Source: Burkholderiaceae bacterium
GTDB lineage: Bacteria; Pseudomonadota; Gammaproteobacteria; Burkholderiales; Burkholderiaceae_C
DNA length: 64,000 nt
Direction of reading: 5' to 3'
Assembly: GCA_017992055.1 (NCBI GenBank)
Contig: JAGOPK010000022.1
Location: 1 to 64,000, forward strand
The first letter of the stretch is position 1. Each line of letters opens with the position of its first letter. Of this stretch, positions 46,599 to 57,401 are shown piece by piece. A program made the position numbers and the translations under genes. The notes below the pieces were generated by a model. The model was not told the origin of the DNA and did not search any database. It saw only the letters and a program-made list of their open reading frames with translations.

Positions 46599-47891
46599 CT
46601 ACCAGGCCAGCTTGCCGCCGCCCACGTCCAGCACCATGCGCGCGGCCAGGTACAGGCGCGGCGCGATCGACGGGATGAAGATGTACTCGTTGTCGCTGGA
46701 ATGCGCGCCATAGCCGCGCAGGCCGAAGCTCTCCAGCACCGCGCCCTTGGGCCGCATGCCGGCAAAAGCGGCGTCGGTGCCGCCGCCGGTGGCGCGGTCG
46801 CGCACATCCAGCGGCAGGCCCAGCTCCTGGAACACGGTCTGCGCATGGCGGGCCAGCACGCGTGACGCGGCATTGGCCTGGAAGGCCGGCCGGCCGCGGT
46901 AGAAGCTCAGCTCGACCTGGGTGTCGGGAATCAGCCGCTGCTGGATGGCCTCGCGCAGCCGGGCCTCCATCAGGTCCAGGTCCTCGTTGCTCAACGAGCG
47001 CACATCGGCCACCGCGCTGGCGCTGGCCGGGATCACATTGCGCGTGGCGCCGGCCTGGGCCACGGTCCAGTTGATCTTCAGGCCCTTGGCGGCATCGCCC
47101 AGGTCGCGCGTCTTCAGCACCAGGTGGGCCAGCTCGTACAGCGCATTGCGTCCGCCCTCGGGATTGGCGCCGGCATGCGAGGCGCGGCCGCTGACCTTCA
47201 GCTCCACCGTGGCGATGCTGCTGGTGGCCAAGCGCAGCGCGTCGCGGTCGTAGCCGCCGCCTTCAAACGACAGCACGGCGTCGTATTCGCCGCCCAGTTG
47301 TGTGAGCAGCGCAGCCGAGCCCGGCGAGCCGATCTCCTCGTCGGCATTGATCAGCACGCCCAGCTGGGCATAGTCGCTGGCACCCAGCCCATGCAGCAGG
47401 TCCACCACGTGCAGGATCAGCGCCACGCCGCCCTTGTCGTCGCTGATGCCCAGGCCGTAGGCGCGGTCGCCGTCGATGCGGAACGGCTGCTTGGCGGCCA
47501 TGCCGCGGGTGTAGACCGTGTCCATGTGGGCGATCAGCAGCACCTTCTTCTGGCCCGTGCCGCTGCGCGTGGCATAGACCATGTCGCCCAGCTTGGCGCC
47601 CTTGAGCTGCGGATGGAACTCCGGCGCCTGGGACGGCAGGCGCTGCACGCTCATGCCGGCGGCCGCCAACCTCGCCTGCAGCACATCGGCCAGCGCCGCC
47701 AGGCCTTCCAGGTCGCGGCTGCCGGACTCGATGCCGACCAGGGTCTTCAGCGTCTGCAGCACCGGCTGCACCTGGGTGGCGGCCTGGGCCTGCAGCTGCT
47801 GCGCGCCGGGCGCCTGGGCCCGGGCCGGCGCCGCCGCCATCAGCAGGCACAGGCCGGCGCCCCAGGCGATGCGGTGGTACAGGCTGGACAT
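46599..47891 (-). CDS. Secreted M20-family carboxypeptidase (glutamate carboxypeptidase-like)
   Basis: 430 residues. Signal peptide about 1-25 ([16 protein letters not shown]). Di-zinc M20 catalytic domain: HMDTVY (first ligand), [15 protein letters not shown] (bridging Asp), [12 protein letters not shown] (catalytic Glu pair) and the C-terminal HSSDNEYI with the last His. The lid domain carries [25 protein letters not shown]. It resembles CPG2, which removes C-terminal glutamate from folates and peptides in the periplasm. GAGGAG seven bases before the start. Divergent from the TauD-like gene. Confidence 0.92.
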   Translation of the reverse strand: MSSLYHRIAWGAGLCLLMAAAPARAQAPGAQQLQAQAATQVQPVLQTLKTLVGIESGSRDLEGLAALADVLQARLAAAGMSVQRLPSQAPEFHPQLKGAKLGDMVYATRSGTGQKKVLLIAHMDTVYTRGMAAKQPFRIDGDRAYGLGISDDKGGVALILHVVDLLHGLGASDYAQLGVLINADEEIGSPGSAALLTQLGGEYDAVLSFEGGGYDRDALRLATSSIATVELKVSGRASHAGANPEGGRNALYELAHLVLKTRDLGDAAKGLKINWTVAQAGATRNVIPASASAVADVRSLSNEDLDLMEARLREAIQQRLIPDTQVELSFYRGRPAFQANAASRVLARHAQTVFQELGLPLDVRDRATGGGTDAAFAGMRPKGAVLESFGLRGYGAHSSDNEYIFIPSIAPRLYLAARMVLDVGGGKLAW

Positions 47892-47976
47892 GCAGGCGCT
47901 CCTCGGTGGTGGTGGGATGGCCGCAGTGTCGCCGCTACGATGGGCGGCTCCAACGCCGTTGCCAGGAACCCCGACC

Positions 47977-48849
47977 ATGAGCGCCTCCACCTCCCTGCAG
48001 ATCCAGCCGCTGGGCCCGGCCATCGGCGCGCGCATCAGCGGCCTGCGCCTGGCCGAGGGCATCGGCGACGAGCAGCGCGATGCGCTGCGTGCCGCCCTGC
48101 TGCGCCACCATGTGCTGTTCTTCGAGGACCAGCCCATCACGCCACAGCAGCAGCGCGACCTGGCGGCGCGCTTCGGCGCGCTGCACATCCATCCGGTGTA
48201 TCCGCAGGCGCCCGGCGTGCCCGAGATCATCGTGCTCGACACCAGCCACGACAACCCGCCGGACAACGACAACTGGCACACCGACGTGACCTTTCTGGAG
48301 GCGCCGGCTCTCGGCGCCATCCTGTCGGCCCAAGTGCTGCCGCCCAGCGGCGGCGATACGCTGTGGGCCAGCGGCGTGGCCGCCTGGCGCAGCCTGTCGC
48401 CACGCTGGCAGGCCCTGCTGGCCGGGCTGACCGCCGAGCACGACTTTCTGAAGAGCTTTCCGGCCCACCGCTTTGCGCGCACGCCCGAGGAAAAGCGGCG
48501 CTGGGAGGCCGCCCGCATCCAGCACCCGCCGCTGCTGCATCCGGTGGTGCGCACCCATCCGGAAAGCGGCGAGCAGGGCCTGTTCGTCAACGAGGGCTTC
48601 ACCACCCGCATCGTCGAGCTCAGCGCCAGCGAAAGCGAGGCCGTGCTGCGCCAGCTGGCGGCCCACATCGCCAAGCCCGAGCACACGGTGCGCTGGCGCT
48701 GGAAGCTGGGCGACATCGCCTTCTGGGACAACCGACTGACCCAGCACTACGCCACGGCCGACTACCTGCCGGCGCGCCGCGTGATGCACCGCGCCACCAT
48801 CCTGGGCGATGTGCCGTTCTACCGGCCCCAGGGCCTGGGCGCGAAATAA
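47977..48849 (+). CDS. TauD/TfdA-family Fe(II)/2-oxoglutarate dioxygenase
   Basis: 290 residues. The facial triad is visible: His101 and Asp103 in NWHTDVTF and distal His257 in [12 protein letters not shown], with the 2-oxoglutarate-binding Arg in [13 protein letters not shown]. It begins [22 protein letters not shown], like taurine and alkyl-sulfate dioxygenases. It likely hydroxylates a sulfonate or sulfate ester to release sulfite or sulfate. It is tempting to link it to the alkyl sulfatase at 24 kb, but they are far apart and no ssu/tau transporter adjoins it. Confidence 0.87.
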   Translation: MSASTSLQIQPLGPAIGARISGLRLAEGIGDEQRDALRAALLRHHVLFFEDQPITPQQQRDLAARFGALHIHPVYPQAPGVPEIIVLDTSHDNPPDNDNWHTDVTFLEAPALGAILSAQVLPPSGGDTLWASGVAAWRSLSPRWQALLAGLTAEHDFLKSFPAHRFARTPEEKRRWEAARIQHPPLLHPVVRTHPESGEQGLFVNEGFTTRIVELSASESEAVLRQLAAHIAKPEHTVRWRWKLGDIAFWDNRLTQHYATADYLPARRVMHRATILGDVPFYRPQGLGAK

Positions 48850-48893
48850 ATAACCTGCGCTACTGGTTTTTCCGTTACATTAGGCGTTGTAGA

Positions 48894-49039
48894 TATATTC
48901 AAGACCGACTCGGCTTTTGGTTGGCCCGTTAACCGGTGGTGTTGCCACCGGCGCAGTCCGTGTTTTCCATCGGTGATCTGCTTGAAGTTCTGCACTACCG
49001 CGTGGCAGTTGCCGCGCATCACCTGAAAGGAAAATCGAC
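48894..49039 (+). promoter_or_regulatory. Promoter and long 5' leader of the cold-shock gene
   Basis: AT-rich island with a good -10 TATATT (48894-48899) and a poor -35. This predicts a leader of about 135 bases, typical of cspA mRNAs. It contains the perfect hairpin CCGGTGG-TGTTG-CCACCGG (48933-48951) and ends with the ribosome-binding site AAAGGAAAA before the ATG. Confidence 0.55.
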
Positions 49040-49252
49040 ATGACGACGGAAACCGGAACCGTGAAGTGGTTCAACGAAGGCAAGGGCTTTGGCTTCATCA
49101 CGCCGGACGGCGGTGGCAAGGACCTGTTCGCCCACTTCAGCGAAATCCAAGGCTCGGGCTTCAAGACCCTGGCCGAAAACCAGCGCGTTCAGTTCGAAGT
49201 GACGCAAGGCCAGAAGGGCCCGCAAGCCTCGAAGATCCGCTCGGTGGAGTGA
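49040..49252 (+). CDS. cspA: Cold-shock protein (CspA family)
   Basis: 70 residues, single OB-fold. It is an RNA chaperone that melts secondary structure at low temperature or in growth transitions. RNP1 is GKGFGFI (with [12 protein letters not shown]) and RNP2 is LFAHFS; the C-terminal [19 protein letters not shown] completes the barrel. AAAGGA precedes the start. Long structured leader upstream; a rho-independent terminator follows, so it is monocistronic. Several paralogues are usual in these genomes, so regulation by cold is not certain. Confidence 0.97.
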   Translation: MTTETGTVKWFNEGKGFGFITPDGGGKDLFAHFSEIQGSGFKTLAENQRVQFEVTQGQKGPQASKIRSVE

Positions 49253-49293
49253 TCCACTGCTGAGCCTCCCGCCCCCGGGAGGCCGGCCCGAAG

Positions 49294-49322
49294 AACCGCG
49301 GTGCAAGCCGCGGTTTTTTTTT
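49294..49322 (+). terminator. Rho-independent terminator after cspA
   Basis: 8-bp stem AACCGCGG/CCGCGGTT with loop TGCAAG, followed by a run of about eight T. A second GC-rich hairpin (GCCTCCCG...CGGGAGGC) lies just before it. Confidence 0.92.
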
Positions 49323-49344
49323 GCCCCGCCACCAAGGATCTGCG

Positions 49345-49590
49345 ATGAAGAACCTGCAGGACGCCACCGAACGCATCTGCGAGCTCAAGGGCAGTCTGGT
49401 GGCCATGGAGGCCTTGCTGGGCGCCATGCTGCTGGCCCTGAGCAGCGATCAGCGCGCCCGCCTGGCGCCGCTGCACGAGCGCCTGGCCGAGGTGGCGCGC
49501 ACGGTGCTGCTGAATGCCGAGACCTCGGAGCTGACGCTGGCCGCCTTCGAGCGTGATGTGGCCCGCGGCGCGTCGCTGATCGCCGGCTGA
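49345..49590 (+). CDS. Small hypothetical helical protein
   Basis: 81 residues, all-helical, starting 23 bases after the cspA terminator with AAGGA before the ATG. MKNLQDATERICELKGSLVA, then MEALLGAMLLALSSDQRARLAPLHERL and an acidic C-terminal helix. The 21-30 region is hydrophobic but too short for a membrane span; a coiled-coil dimer is likely. No recognised family. Ends convergent to the DMT transporter, 21 bases away. Confidence 0.65.
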   Translation: MKNLQDATERICELKGSLVAMEALLGAMLLALSSDQRARLAPLHERLAEVARTVLLNAETSELTLAAFERDVARGASLIAG

Positions 49591-49611
49591 ACCGCCGGCT
49601 CTGAAACGCCA

Positions 49612-50517
49612 TCAGCCCCGGCCCAGGCGCAGCACGGCCAGCGCCGCGCCGCCCAGCACCAGGGCGAAGCCGGCCAGATCCAGGCCCGAGGGCCGTTCGC
49701 CGACCAGGGCCATGGCGCCCAGCACGCCCACCACCGGCACGGCCAGCGTGGTCAGCGAGGACACGGTGGCGCTCAGCGCCGCCAGCAGCCGGTACCACAG
49801 CACATAGGCCAGTGCGGTGGCGATGACGACGTGGAAGACCAGCGCCGCCAGCACCGGTGCCGGCCAATGCCGGGGCAGCGACTCGCCGGCCCCGGCCGCG
49901 CCGATGCCGGCCACCACCGCGCCCAGGCCCAGCTGCCAGGCGGTGAGCACCAGCCGATCACCTTCAGGCGGCCAGCGCTTGGCCAGCACCGTGCTGCCGG
50001 CCCAGAACAGCGCCGCCGCCAGCGGCCACACCAGACCGGCCGGCCGTTGCAGCGCCGGCAGGGCCAGCACCGCAATGCCCAGGCCGCCCAGGGCCAGCGC
50101 AGCCAGGCCGCGGCGGCTGGGCCGCTCGCCCAGCAGGGCCCAGGCCAGCACGGCCGACATCAGCGGGAAGGTGAAGGTCAGTACCGCGGCACGCGAGGTG
50201 CTGGTGGCCAGCTGGGCAAAGGCGGTGCAGACGTTGAAGCCGGCCACCGCCAGCAGGCCGCCGCCGATCACGAACGGCAGCGCCGGCCGCGTGGGCAGCA
50301 GGCGCGCGCCGCGCAGCGCGGCAAAGCCCAGCAGCAGGGCCGCGCCCAGGCCCAGGCCCAGCCAGCGCAGCGTGAACGGCGGCAGCGTGCCCAGCATCAC
50401 GCGCACCGCCGGCCAGTTCAGACCCCAGGCCAGGGCCAGCAGCGGCGGGATCAGCGCAATGCCGGCAGTGGCGGCATGGGCGGCCGACGGCGCCTGCGGT
50501 GCTGCGCCGCGGCTCAA
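49612..50517 (-). CDS. DMT-superfamily (EamA) transporter
   Basis: 301 residues, ten transmembrane helices in two EamA repeats; the second half repeats the motif AVPVVGVLGAMALVGERPSGLDLAGFALVLGG, matching TFPLMSAVLAWALLGERPSRRGLAALALGGLG in the first. EamA proteins export amino acids or metabolites. Its ATG overlaps the stop of the M81 gene upstream (4 bases), so it is the last gene of the peptide-importer operon, where it might export a toxic degradation product. Confidence 0.88.
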   Translation of the reverse strand: MSRGAAPQAPSAAHAATAGIALIPPLLALAWGLNWPAVRVMLGTLPPFTLRWLGLGLGAALLLGFAALRGARLLPTRPALPFVIGGGLLAVAGFNVCTAFAQLATSTSRAAVLTFTFPLMSAVLAWALLGERPSRRGLAALALGGLGIAVLALPALQRPAGLVWPLAAALFWAGSTVLAKRWPPEGDRLVLTAWQLGLGAVVAGIGAAGAGESLPRHWPAPVLAALVFHVVIATALAYVLWYRLLAALSATVSSLTTLAVPVVGVLGAMALVGERPSGLDLAGFALVLGGAALAVLRLGRG

Positions 50518-52037
50518 GGCGCGCGGCGGATGTCCGCCGGCAGATGGCGCCAGGGCAGGTCGGCCGGCTCGGCGGCCATCGGCCCGGCGGCCTTGGCCAC
50601 CAGCACCTGGTGGGCGATGGGCGTGAAGTCGGCGCGGAAGTGGTTGCTGCTCTTGACCACGATGATGCGCTGCTGCTCAGCCTGGATGCCGACCATGCGC
50701 AGCAGCTCGCGGTCCAGCAGCTGCTTCTTGCCGCCGACCACGGCGATCTGCACGCCCTCGATCTCCAGGCAGGCGCTGGGACCCAGGGCCACCGACAGGC
50801 CGGTCATCATCGGCCCCTTCAGCGTGACGCGGCCGTCGCTGACCGCGCGCACCGTGAAGCGGCCCTGCAGCGGCGCATCGCTGGGCTGGCCGCTGAAGGT
50901 GGGCACGGCGCGGCCCAGCGCCAGCTCGATGCTGGCGCCGACGCCAGCCTCGCAGGCGGCGCGGCCGGCCTCGGGGTCGTACATCAGGCCCAGCGCCACC
51001 TGGCCCGGAAAGCGCCGGCCGGCGCCCTGGGCCAGCAGCGCATGCAGCATGCCGGTGGTGTTGCTGTCGCCGCCGGCGCCGGGGTTGTCCTGGGTGTCTG
51101 CGACGACCACCGGGCCTGCACCGGCGCCGGCGCTTTCGGCCAGGGCCATGGCCTGGGCCACGGCCTCGCGCGCCGGCAGCACCTGCTGGCGCCACTGCGT
51201 GGGCTCGGCGACGCGGGCAAACAAGGCCTCGACCGCGGCGGTGGCGGCCTCGGTGGTGGCGCCATGGCCCCAGACCATGGGCGCGCATTCGGCAAAGTCC
51301 GAGGCCGGAAAGCCCATGCAGAAGCTCAGCAGCGTGCCATGGCGGCGGTCCAGCTCGCGCAGGGCTTCGTACAGGTCCTGGGCCGGCTGCATCCAGGTGC
51401 TCTGGGCATTGAGCGGGATCAGGAACGGCAGGCGCCGCGCATGCAGCGGCTGCTTGCGCCCGGCTTGCAGGCGGCGCGCCATCAGCTCGGCGGCCAGGGC
51501 GCCGGTGTCGGCCATGTCCACATGCGGATAGCTGCGGTAGGCCACCAGCGCATCGGCCGTGGCCAGCATGCGCTGGGTGACGTTGGCATGCAGGTCCAGG
51601 CTGGCAACGATGGGCAGGCCGGGACCGACGATGGCGCGCAGCCGCGCGATCAGCTCGCCCTCGCTGTCGGCCGCATGCTGGGCCACGGCCGCGCCGTGCA
51701 GGTCGAGGTAGATGCCGTCCAGGCCGCCGGGGCTGGCGCAGGCGGCGCGCACGTCGTCGCAGATGGCCGCGGCGATGCGCTCGAAGGCGTCTTCGGTGAC
51801 ATAGCTGGACGGGATGGCGCCGGCCCAGCAGGACGGGATGCACTGCCAGCCGAAGCTGCGCGCCGCATCCAGGAAGCCGGCCACCGGGATGTTGACCGAG
51901 CGCAGCTGCTCGACCATGGCCGGCCCGCGCACAAAGGCCGGGAACGAGTCACCGCGGTTGAAGGCCGCCCAGTCGGCCAGGCTGGGGGCGAAGGTATTGG
52001 TCTCGTGCTGGTAGCCGGCGATCAGGAAACGGGGCAT
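50514..52037 (-). CDS. M81-family metallopeptidase, second copy
   Basis: 507 residues. Landmarks as in the first copy: IAGYQHETNTFAPSLADW, metal ligands in LDLHGAAVAQ, SLDLHANVT, YRSYPHVDMADTG, and DTQDNPGAGGDSNTTGML. Divergent from the first copy along the whole length, so an old duplication or separate acquisitions. No signal peptide, so it acts on imported substrate. It lies 22 bases after the ABC ATPase and overlaps the DMT gene by 4 bases; the operon strongly suggests that the imported compound is cleaved by this enzyme. Confidence 0.9.
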   Translation of the reverse strand: MPRFLIAGYQHETNTFAPSLADWAAFNRGDSFPAFVRGPAMVEQLRSVNIPVAGFLDAARSFGWQCIPSCWAGAIPSSYVTEDAFERIAAAICDDVRAACASPGGLDGIYLDLHGAAVAQHAADSEGELIARLRAIVGPGLPIVASLDLHANVTQRMLATADALVAYRSYPHVDMADTGALAAELMARRLQAGRKQPLHARRLPFLIPLNAQSTWMQPAQDLYEALRELDRRHGTLLSFCMGFPASDFAECAPMVWGHGATTEAATAAVEALFARVAEPTQWRQQVLPAREAVAQAMALAESAGAGAGPVVVADTQDNPGAGGDSNTTGMLHALLAQGAGRRFPGQVALGLMYDPEAGRAACEAGVGASIELALGRAVPTFSGQPSDAPLQGRFTVRAVSDGRVTLKGPMMTGLSVALGPSACLEIEGVQIAVVGGKKQLLDRELLRMVGIQAEQQRIIVVKSSNHFRADFTPIAHQVLVAKAAGPMAAEPADLPWRHLPADIRRAP

Positions 52038-52059
52038 GGCCTCTCTTCAGCTCAGGGTC

Positions 52060-53697
52060 TCAGGCGCCGCCGAAGGCGAAATCGCGCCCCGGCGCGGCGG
52101 CAAACAAGGCCTGGGTGTATTCGTGCTGGGGCGCGGCAAACACCTGCTGGGCCGGGCCGGATTCCACCACCCGGCCCTTGCTCATCACCACCAGCTGGTC
52201 GCAGACCTGGGAGGCCACGCGCAGGTCGTGGGTGATGAACAGCATGGCCAGGTTCAGCCGCGCACGGATCTCCTCGAACAGCTGCAGCACCTGGGCCTGC
52301 ACCGACACATCCAGCGCGCTGACGGCCTCGTCGGCCACCAGCAGCTCGGGCTCCATCATCAGCGCGCGGGCGATGCAGATGCGCTGGCGCTGGCCGCCGG
52401 AGAACTGGTGCGGATAGCGCTCCATCGCGCTGGCATCCAGGCGCACCAGGGCCAGCAGGCCACGCGCGCGCTCCAGCGCGCTGTGGCGCGACAGGCCGTA
52501 GTTCATCGGCCCTTCGATCATGGCCTCGGCCACGGTGCGGCGCGGGTTGAGGCTGCGGTAAGGGTCTTGAAACACGATCTGCACGCGCTTGCGCAGCGGC
52601 CGCAGCGCGCGTGGCGACAGCATGGCGATGTCCACCGCACCGCTTTCGCGCGCGCCGCCCACGCCGGCCAGCTGCACGCGGCCGGCGCTGGGATCGATCA
52701 GGCGCACGATGCAGCGCGCCACCGTGCTCTTGCCCGAGCCCGACTCGCCGACGATGCCCAGGGTCTGGCCGCGGCGGATGTCGAAGCTGACCTGCTGCGC
52801 CGCCTGCACCACACGCTTGCCGCCGAACCAGGCGCTGGTCTCGTAGATCTTGGCCAGGTCCTGCACGCTCAGCACCACCGGGGCGCTGGCGTCCAGCGCC
52901 CGGGCCTTGAGGTTCAGCGTGGGCACGGCGGCCATCAGCATGCGCGTATAGGCATGGGCCGGGCGCTGCAGCACCTGGGTCTTGTCGCCGATCTCGACCA
53001 GGTCGCCCAGGCGCAGCACGGCCACACGCTGGGCAATCTCGGCCACCACGCCGAAGTCGTGGGTGATGAACAGCACGCCGGTGCCGTGGCGGGCCTGCAG
53101 GTCGAGCACCAGCTTGAGGATCTGCGCCTGGGTGGTGACATCCAGAGCCGTGGTCGGCTCGTCGGCGATCAGCAGCACCGGATCGAGCACCAGGGCCATG
53201 GCGATCATGATGCGCTGGCGCTGGCCGCCCGACAGCTGGTGCGGATAGCTGGCGACGATGCGCTCGGGGTCGGGCAGCAGCACCTCGCGCACGATGTCCA
53301 GCACCTTGGCGCGGCGCTGCTCGGCGGTGAGCGGGGTGTGCTCGCGCAGCACCTCGTCGATCTGGTCGCCGCAGGTCATGACCGGGTTCAGGGCCGTCAT
53401 CGGCTCCTGGAAGATCATGCTCATGCGCGTGGCGCGCAGCTCGCGCAGGCGCTGCAGCGGCGCCTGCGTGATGTCCTCGCCCTGCAGCAGGATGCGGCCC
53501 GACTGCACCGGCAGGCTCTTGGGCAGCAGGCCCATCACGCTTTGCGCGATGACGCTCTTGCCCGAGCCCGATTCGCCCACCAGGCAGACGATCTCGCCGC
53601 GGCCCACGCTGAACGAGACCTTGCGCACCGCGGTGGAGCGGTCGCCGCCCGAGGGCAGGCCAATGGTCAGGTCCTGGACTTCAAGAATGGCGGTCAT
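52060..53697 (-). CDS. Peptide ABC transporter, fused double ATP-binding subunit (DppDF/GsiA type)
   Basis: 545 residues, two ABC ATPase domains in one chain. Domain 1: Walker A GESGSGKS (about 40), signature LSGGQRQRI, Walker [13 protein letters not shown]. Domain 2: Walker A GESGSGKS (about 318), FSGGQRQRI, Walker [13 protein letters not shown] (Ala-Val where most have Pro-Thr). Each ends with the oligopeptide-type C-terminal extension. It energises the importer formed with the two permeases; its start overlaps the permease stop by 4 bases. It replaces separate DppD and DppF proteins. Confidence 0.95.
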   Translation of the reverse strand: MTAILEVQDLTIGLPSGGDRSTAVRKVSFSVGRGEIVCLVGESGSGKSVIAQSVMGLLPKSLPVQSGRILLQGEDITQAPLQRLRELRATRMSMIFQEPMTALNPVMTCGDQIDEVLREHTPLTAEQRRAKVLDIVREVLLPDPERIVASYPHQLSGGQRQRIMIAMALVLDPVLLIADEPTTALDVTTQAQILKLVLDLQARHGTGVLFITHDFGVVAEIAQRVAVLRLGDLVEIGDKTQVLQRPAHAYTRMLMAAVPTLNLKARALDASAPVVLSVQDLAKIYETSAWFGGKRVVQAAQQVSFDIRRGQTLGIVGESGSGKSTVARCIVRLIDPSAGRVQLAGVGGARESGAVDIAMLSPRALRPLRKRVQIVFQDPYRSLNPRRTVAEAMIEGPMNYGLSRHSALERARGLLALVRLDASAMERYPHQFSGGQRQRICIARALMMEPELLVADEAVSALDVSVQAQVLQLFEEIRARLNLAMLFITHDLRVASQVCDQLVVMSKGRVVESGPAQQVFAAPQHEYTQALFAAAPGRDFAFGGA

Positions 53698-54628
53698 GCG
53701 CGTTTCGCCATCTTCGGGTCCAGCGTATCGCGCAGCCCGTCGCCCAGGATGTTGACCGCCAGCACCGTCACCGCCAGGAAGATGCCGGGGAAGAAGATGT
53801 TGTGCGGGAACTGCGAGAACTGCGCCCGGCCCTCGGCCATCACATTGCCCCAGGTCGGGATGTCGGGCGGCAGGCCCACGCCCAGAAAGGACAGGATGGC
53901 CTCGACCAGGATGCCCGAGGCGCAGATGAAGGTGCCCTGCACCACCAGCGGCGCCACGCAGTTGGGCAGCACATGGCGCAGCATGATCTTCCAGGTCGGC
54001 GTGCCCAGCGAGATCGCCGCCTCCACATAGGGCTCTTCGCGGATGCTCAGCACCAACGAGCGCACCAGTCGCGTGACGCGCGGGATCTCGGGAATGGCGA
54101 TGGCCACCACCACGGTGAGCAGGCTGCCGCGCCACATGGCCACCAGGGCGATGGCGATGAGGATGGCCGGAATGGCCATCAGCCCGTCCATCACCCGCAT
54201 CAGCGGCCCGTCGACACGGCGCAGAAAACCCGCCAGCAGGCCGAAGGCGATGCCGAAGGCCAGCGCCACCAGGGCGGTGCTGACGCCGACGATCAGCGAC
54301 ACCTGGGTGCCATAGATGACGCGGCTGTGGATGTCGCGGCCGAAGCTGTCGCTGCCCATCAGAAAGCGGTGCTGGATGGTCTCGCCCTCCAGAGTGGTGA
54401 TCTCGCCGCGGGCGCCGGGCAGCAGGTCGCGGCTGGCGGGGTCGAACAGGCTGGGGTCTACCGTGCCCAGCCAGGGCGCCAGCAGGGCCACCAGCACCAG
54501 CAGCGCCATCACCGTGCCGCCGATGCGCACCGAGGCATTGCGCCGCACGCGCTGCCAGGCGCTGGGCTGGACAACGACGGTGGCCGATTCGACCGACAGC
54601 GCCTGGAGGTCTTCGGACGGGGTGGACA

Positions 54629-54629
<1 letters not shown>
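53694..54629 (-). CDS. Peptide ABC transporter permease (DppC/OppC type)
   Basis: 311 residues, about six membrane helices after a cytoplasmic N-terminus (RVRRNASVRIGGTVMALLVLVALLAPWLG). The EAA loop is visible as YVEAAISLGTPTWKIMLRHVLPN. It also contains the family GTDxxGRD-like segment as LMGSDSFGRDIHSRVIYGTQVSL. Its ATG overlaps the last base of the upstream permease gene and its stop overlaps the ATPase start, so the three subunits are translationally coupled. Confidence 0.94.
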
Positions 54630-55570
<941 letters not shown>

Positions 55571-55601
55571 CGGTGACCAGCCACCCTGCCCTTGGCGCCG
55601 G

Positions 55602-57188
55602 TCATTGCTTCTTCAGGTTCCAGTAGATGTTGTTGTTGGTGATGAAGAAGCCGCTGATGTTCTTGCGCGCGGCCATGGGCTGCATGTACTCGCCCAGCGG
55701 TGCATGCGTGCCGACCTCGAAGGCGCGGGTGTGGATCTGGTCGGCCAGCTTCTTCTTCTCGGCTTCGTCGGTGGCGCGCATGAACTTGGCGCGCAGCTCG
55801 ATCAGCTTGTCGTCCTTGCCCCAGCCGAACCAGCCCGACTGCTCGCCGCGCGTGTCCATGGTCGGGTTGGCGATCGGGCTCCACACGTCGAAGGTGTTCC
55901 AGGCGGTGAGGAAGATGTTCCAGCCGCCCTTGTCCGGCGCATCCTTCTTGGCGCGGCGGCCCACCAGGGTCTGCCAGTCCATGGCCTGCAGGTCGACCTT
56001 GAAGCCGGCCTGGCGCAGCAGCTGCGCGGCCACGTCGGGCAGCTTCTGAATGCTGGCCAGATCGGTGGGCTTGAGGATGACCACCGGCGTGCCGTCGTAG
56101 CCGCTGGCCTTCAGCAGCTCCTGCGCCTTCTTCATGTTGCTCTTGGCCTGCAGGTCGCTGCCGGCGGTGGTGCCGTAGGGCGTGCCGCAGATGAACATGC
56201 TGGCACAGCTCTTGTACAGGTCCTTCACGCCGACCTGGGCACGCAGGAACGGCTCCTGCGTCATCGCCGCGATCGCCGCCTGGCGCACCTTGGCATTGTC
56301 GAACGGCTTGTGCAGGTGGTTGAAGCGCGCCATGTACTGCATGCCGGTGTTGGCGTACTTGGGTAGCTGGATGCTGGTATCGCCCTTGGCCTGCTCGAAG
56401 AAGTCGAAGCCCAGGGCCTCGATGATGTCGACCTCGCCCTTTTGCAGCGCGGCCAGCTGGGCCTGGGCATCACGCAGCGCCAGGTTCCATTCCACCCGGT
56501 CGACGTACACATGCTTGCCGCCGGTGGTGCCCGACGGCGGCTCGGCGCGCGGCTGGTACTTGGTGTTCTTCAGGTACACGGCCTTGTCGCCGGGCTTGAA
56601 CTCGTCGCGCTTGAAGACGTAGGGGCCGGAGCCGATGTGCTCCTCGATCTGCTTGAAGGCATCGGTGTCGGCGATGCGCTTGGGCATGATGAAGGGCACG
56701 TTGGAGCTGGGCTTGCCCAGCGCCTCGAGCACGAAGCCGCAGGCCTCGCCCAGGAAGATGCGGAAGGTGTCGGGCGCCGGCGTGTCCATGCGCTGCACAA
56801 AGGTCATCAGCGCCGAGCCCATGGCATCGCGCTTGCCCCAGCGCTGCAGGCTGGCAACCACGTCCTCGCTGGTCACCGGCTTGCCGTCGTGGAACTCAAG
56901 CCCCTTGCGCAGCTTGAAGGTCCACAGCCGGTTGTCGCCGCTGACGGTCCAGCTCTCCACCATCTGCGGCTTGATCTTGTTGTTCTCGTCGGTGCCGAAC
57001 AGCGTGTCGTAAATCATGTAGCCGTGGTTGCGGCTCATGTAGGCGGTGGTCCAGATCGGGTCGAGGATGGCCAGATTGGAGTGCGGCACCACCTTCAGCA
57101 CCGTGCCCTGCGCCAGGGCGGTGCCCGACGCGCAGACGGCCGCAACGGCCAGGGTGAGCGGAAGCAGGGTGCGACGACGCAGGCTCAT
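55602..57188 (-). CDS. Peptide/opine-type ABC transporter substrate-binding protein
   Basis: 528 residues, family 5 solute-binding protein (DppA/OppA type), first gene of the importer operon. Signal peptide about 1-26 (LPLTLAVAAVCASGTALAQG). Landmarks: LDPIWTTAYMSRNHGYMIYDTLFG, LRKGLEFHDGKPVTSEDVVASLQRW, GSGPYVFKRDEFKPGDKAVY and VRQAAIAAMTQEPFL. The ligand cannot be deduced; family members take di- and oligopeptides, opines, glutathione or nickel chelates. The start follows GAGGAA by four bases. A sigma-54-type promoter lies 43-58 bases upstream. Confidence 0.94.
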   Translation of the reverse strand: MSLRRRTLLPLTLAVAAVCASGTALAQGTVLKVVPHSNLAILDPIWTTAYMSRNHGYMIYDTLFGTDENNKIKPQMVESWTVSGDNRLWTFKLRKGLEFHDGKPVTSEDVVASLQRWGKRDAMGSALMTFVQRMDTPAPDTFRIFLGEACGFVLEALGKPSSNVPFIMPKRIADTDAFKQIEEHIGSGPYVFKRDEFKPGDKAVYLKNTKYQPRAEPPSGTTGGKHVYVDRVEWNLALRDAQAQLAALQKGEVDIIEALGFDFFEQAKGDTSIQLPKYANTGMQYMARFNHLHKPFDNAKVRQAAIAAMTQEPFLRAQVGVKDLYKSCASMFICGTPYGTTAGSDLQAKSNMKKAQELLKASGYDGTPVVILKPTDLASIQKLPDVAAQLLRQAGFKVDLQAMDWQTLVGRRAKKDAPDKGGWNIFLTAWNTFDVWSPIANPTMDTRGEQSGWFGWGKDDKLIELRAKFMRATDEAEKKKLADQIHTRAFEVGTHAPLGEYMQPMAARKNISGFFITNNNIYWNLKKQ

Positions 57189-57230
57189 GGATTTCCTCGA
57201 CAGCGGCAGTGGCCAGATGGCTGGGCTTGG

Positions 57231-57246
57231 TGCAAGTCGCATGCCG
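57231..57246 (-). promoter_or_regulatory. Candidate sigma-54 promoter of the peptide-importer operon
   Basis: On the minus strand CGGCATGCGACTTGCA: invariant GG and GC spaced ten bases and ten of twelve consensus positions, almost identical to the amt element (AGGCATGCGGCTTGCT). Predicted start near 57220, a 32-base leader before the ATG at 57188. Confidence 0.7.
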
Positions 57247-57275
57247 GCGGAAAGATCCGCCCGACAGCCAGTGAT

Positions 57276-57290
57276 GCACCGCGTTGGTGT
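57276..57290. promoter_or_regulatory. Candidate NtrC-binding site upstream of the peptide-importer operon
   Basis: GCACCGCGTTGGTGT matches the NtrC consensus GCACC-N5-GGTGC at nine of ten defined bases. It lies about 30-45 bp upstream of the -24 element and between the divergent importer and amidase genes, so it could serve either. Confidence 0.55.
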
Positions 57291-57401
57291 GCGGGTCATT
57301 GTGCGAACCCGGCACTGTGCTTTCAGGTGGGACAAACACCGACAGGGCTTGTCCCCGGGGCGACGCCCCAGCACGCCCGTGAACGCGCCCACAATGACGG
57401 C

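Noticed and set aside
57276-57290. Placing a second NtrC site upstream at the GCAC-T-GTGC dyad near 57310
   Set aside because: The half-sites are separated by one base rather than seven, so the geometry does not fit.
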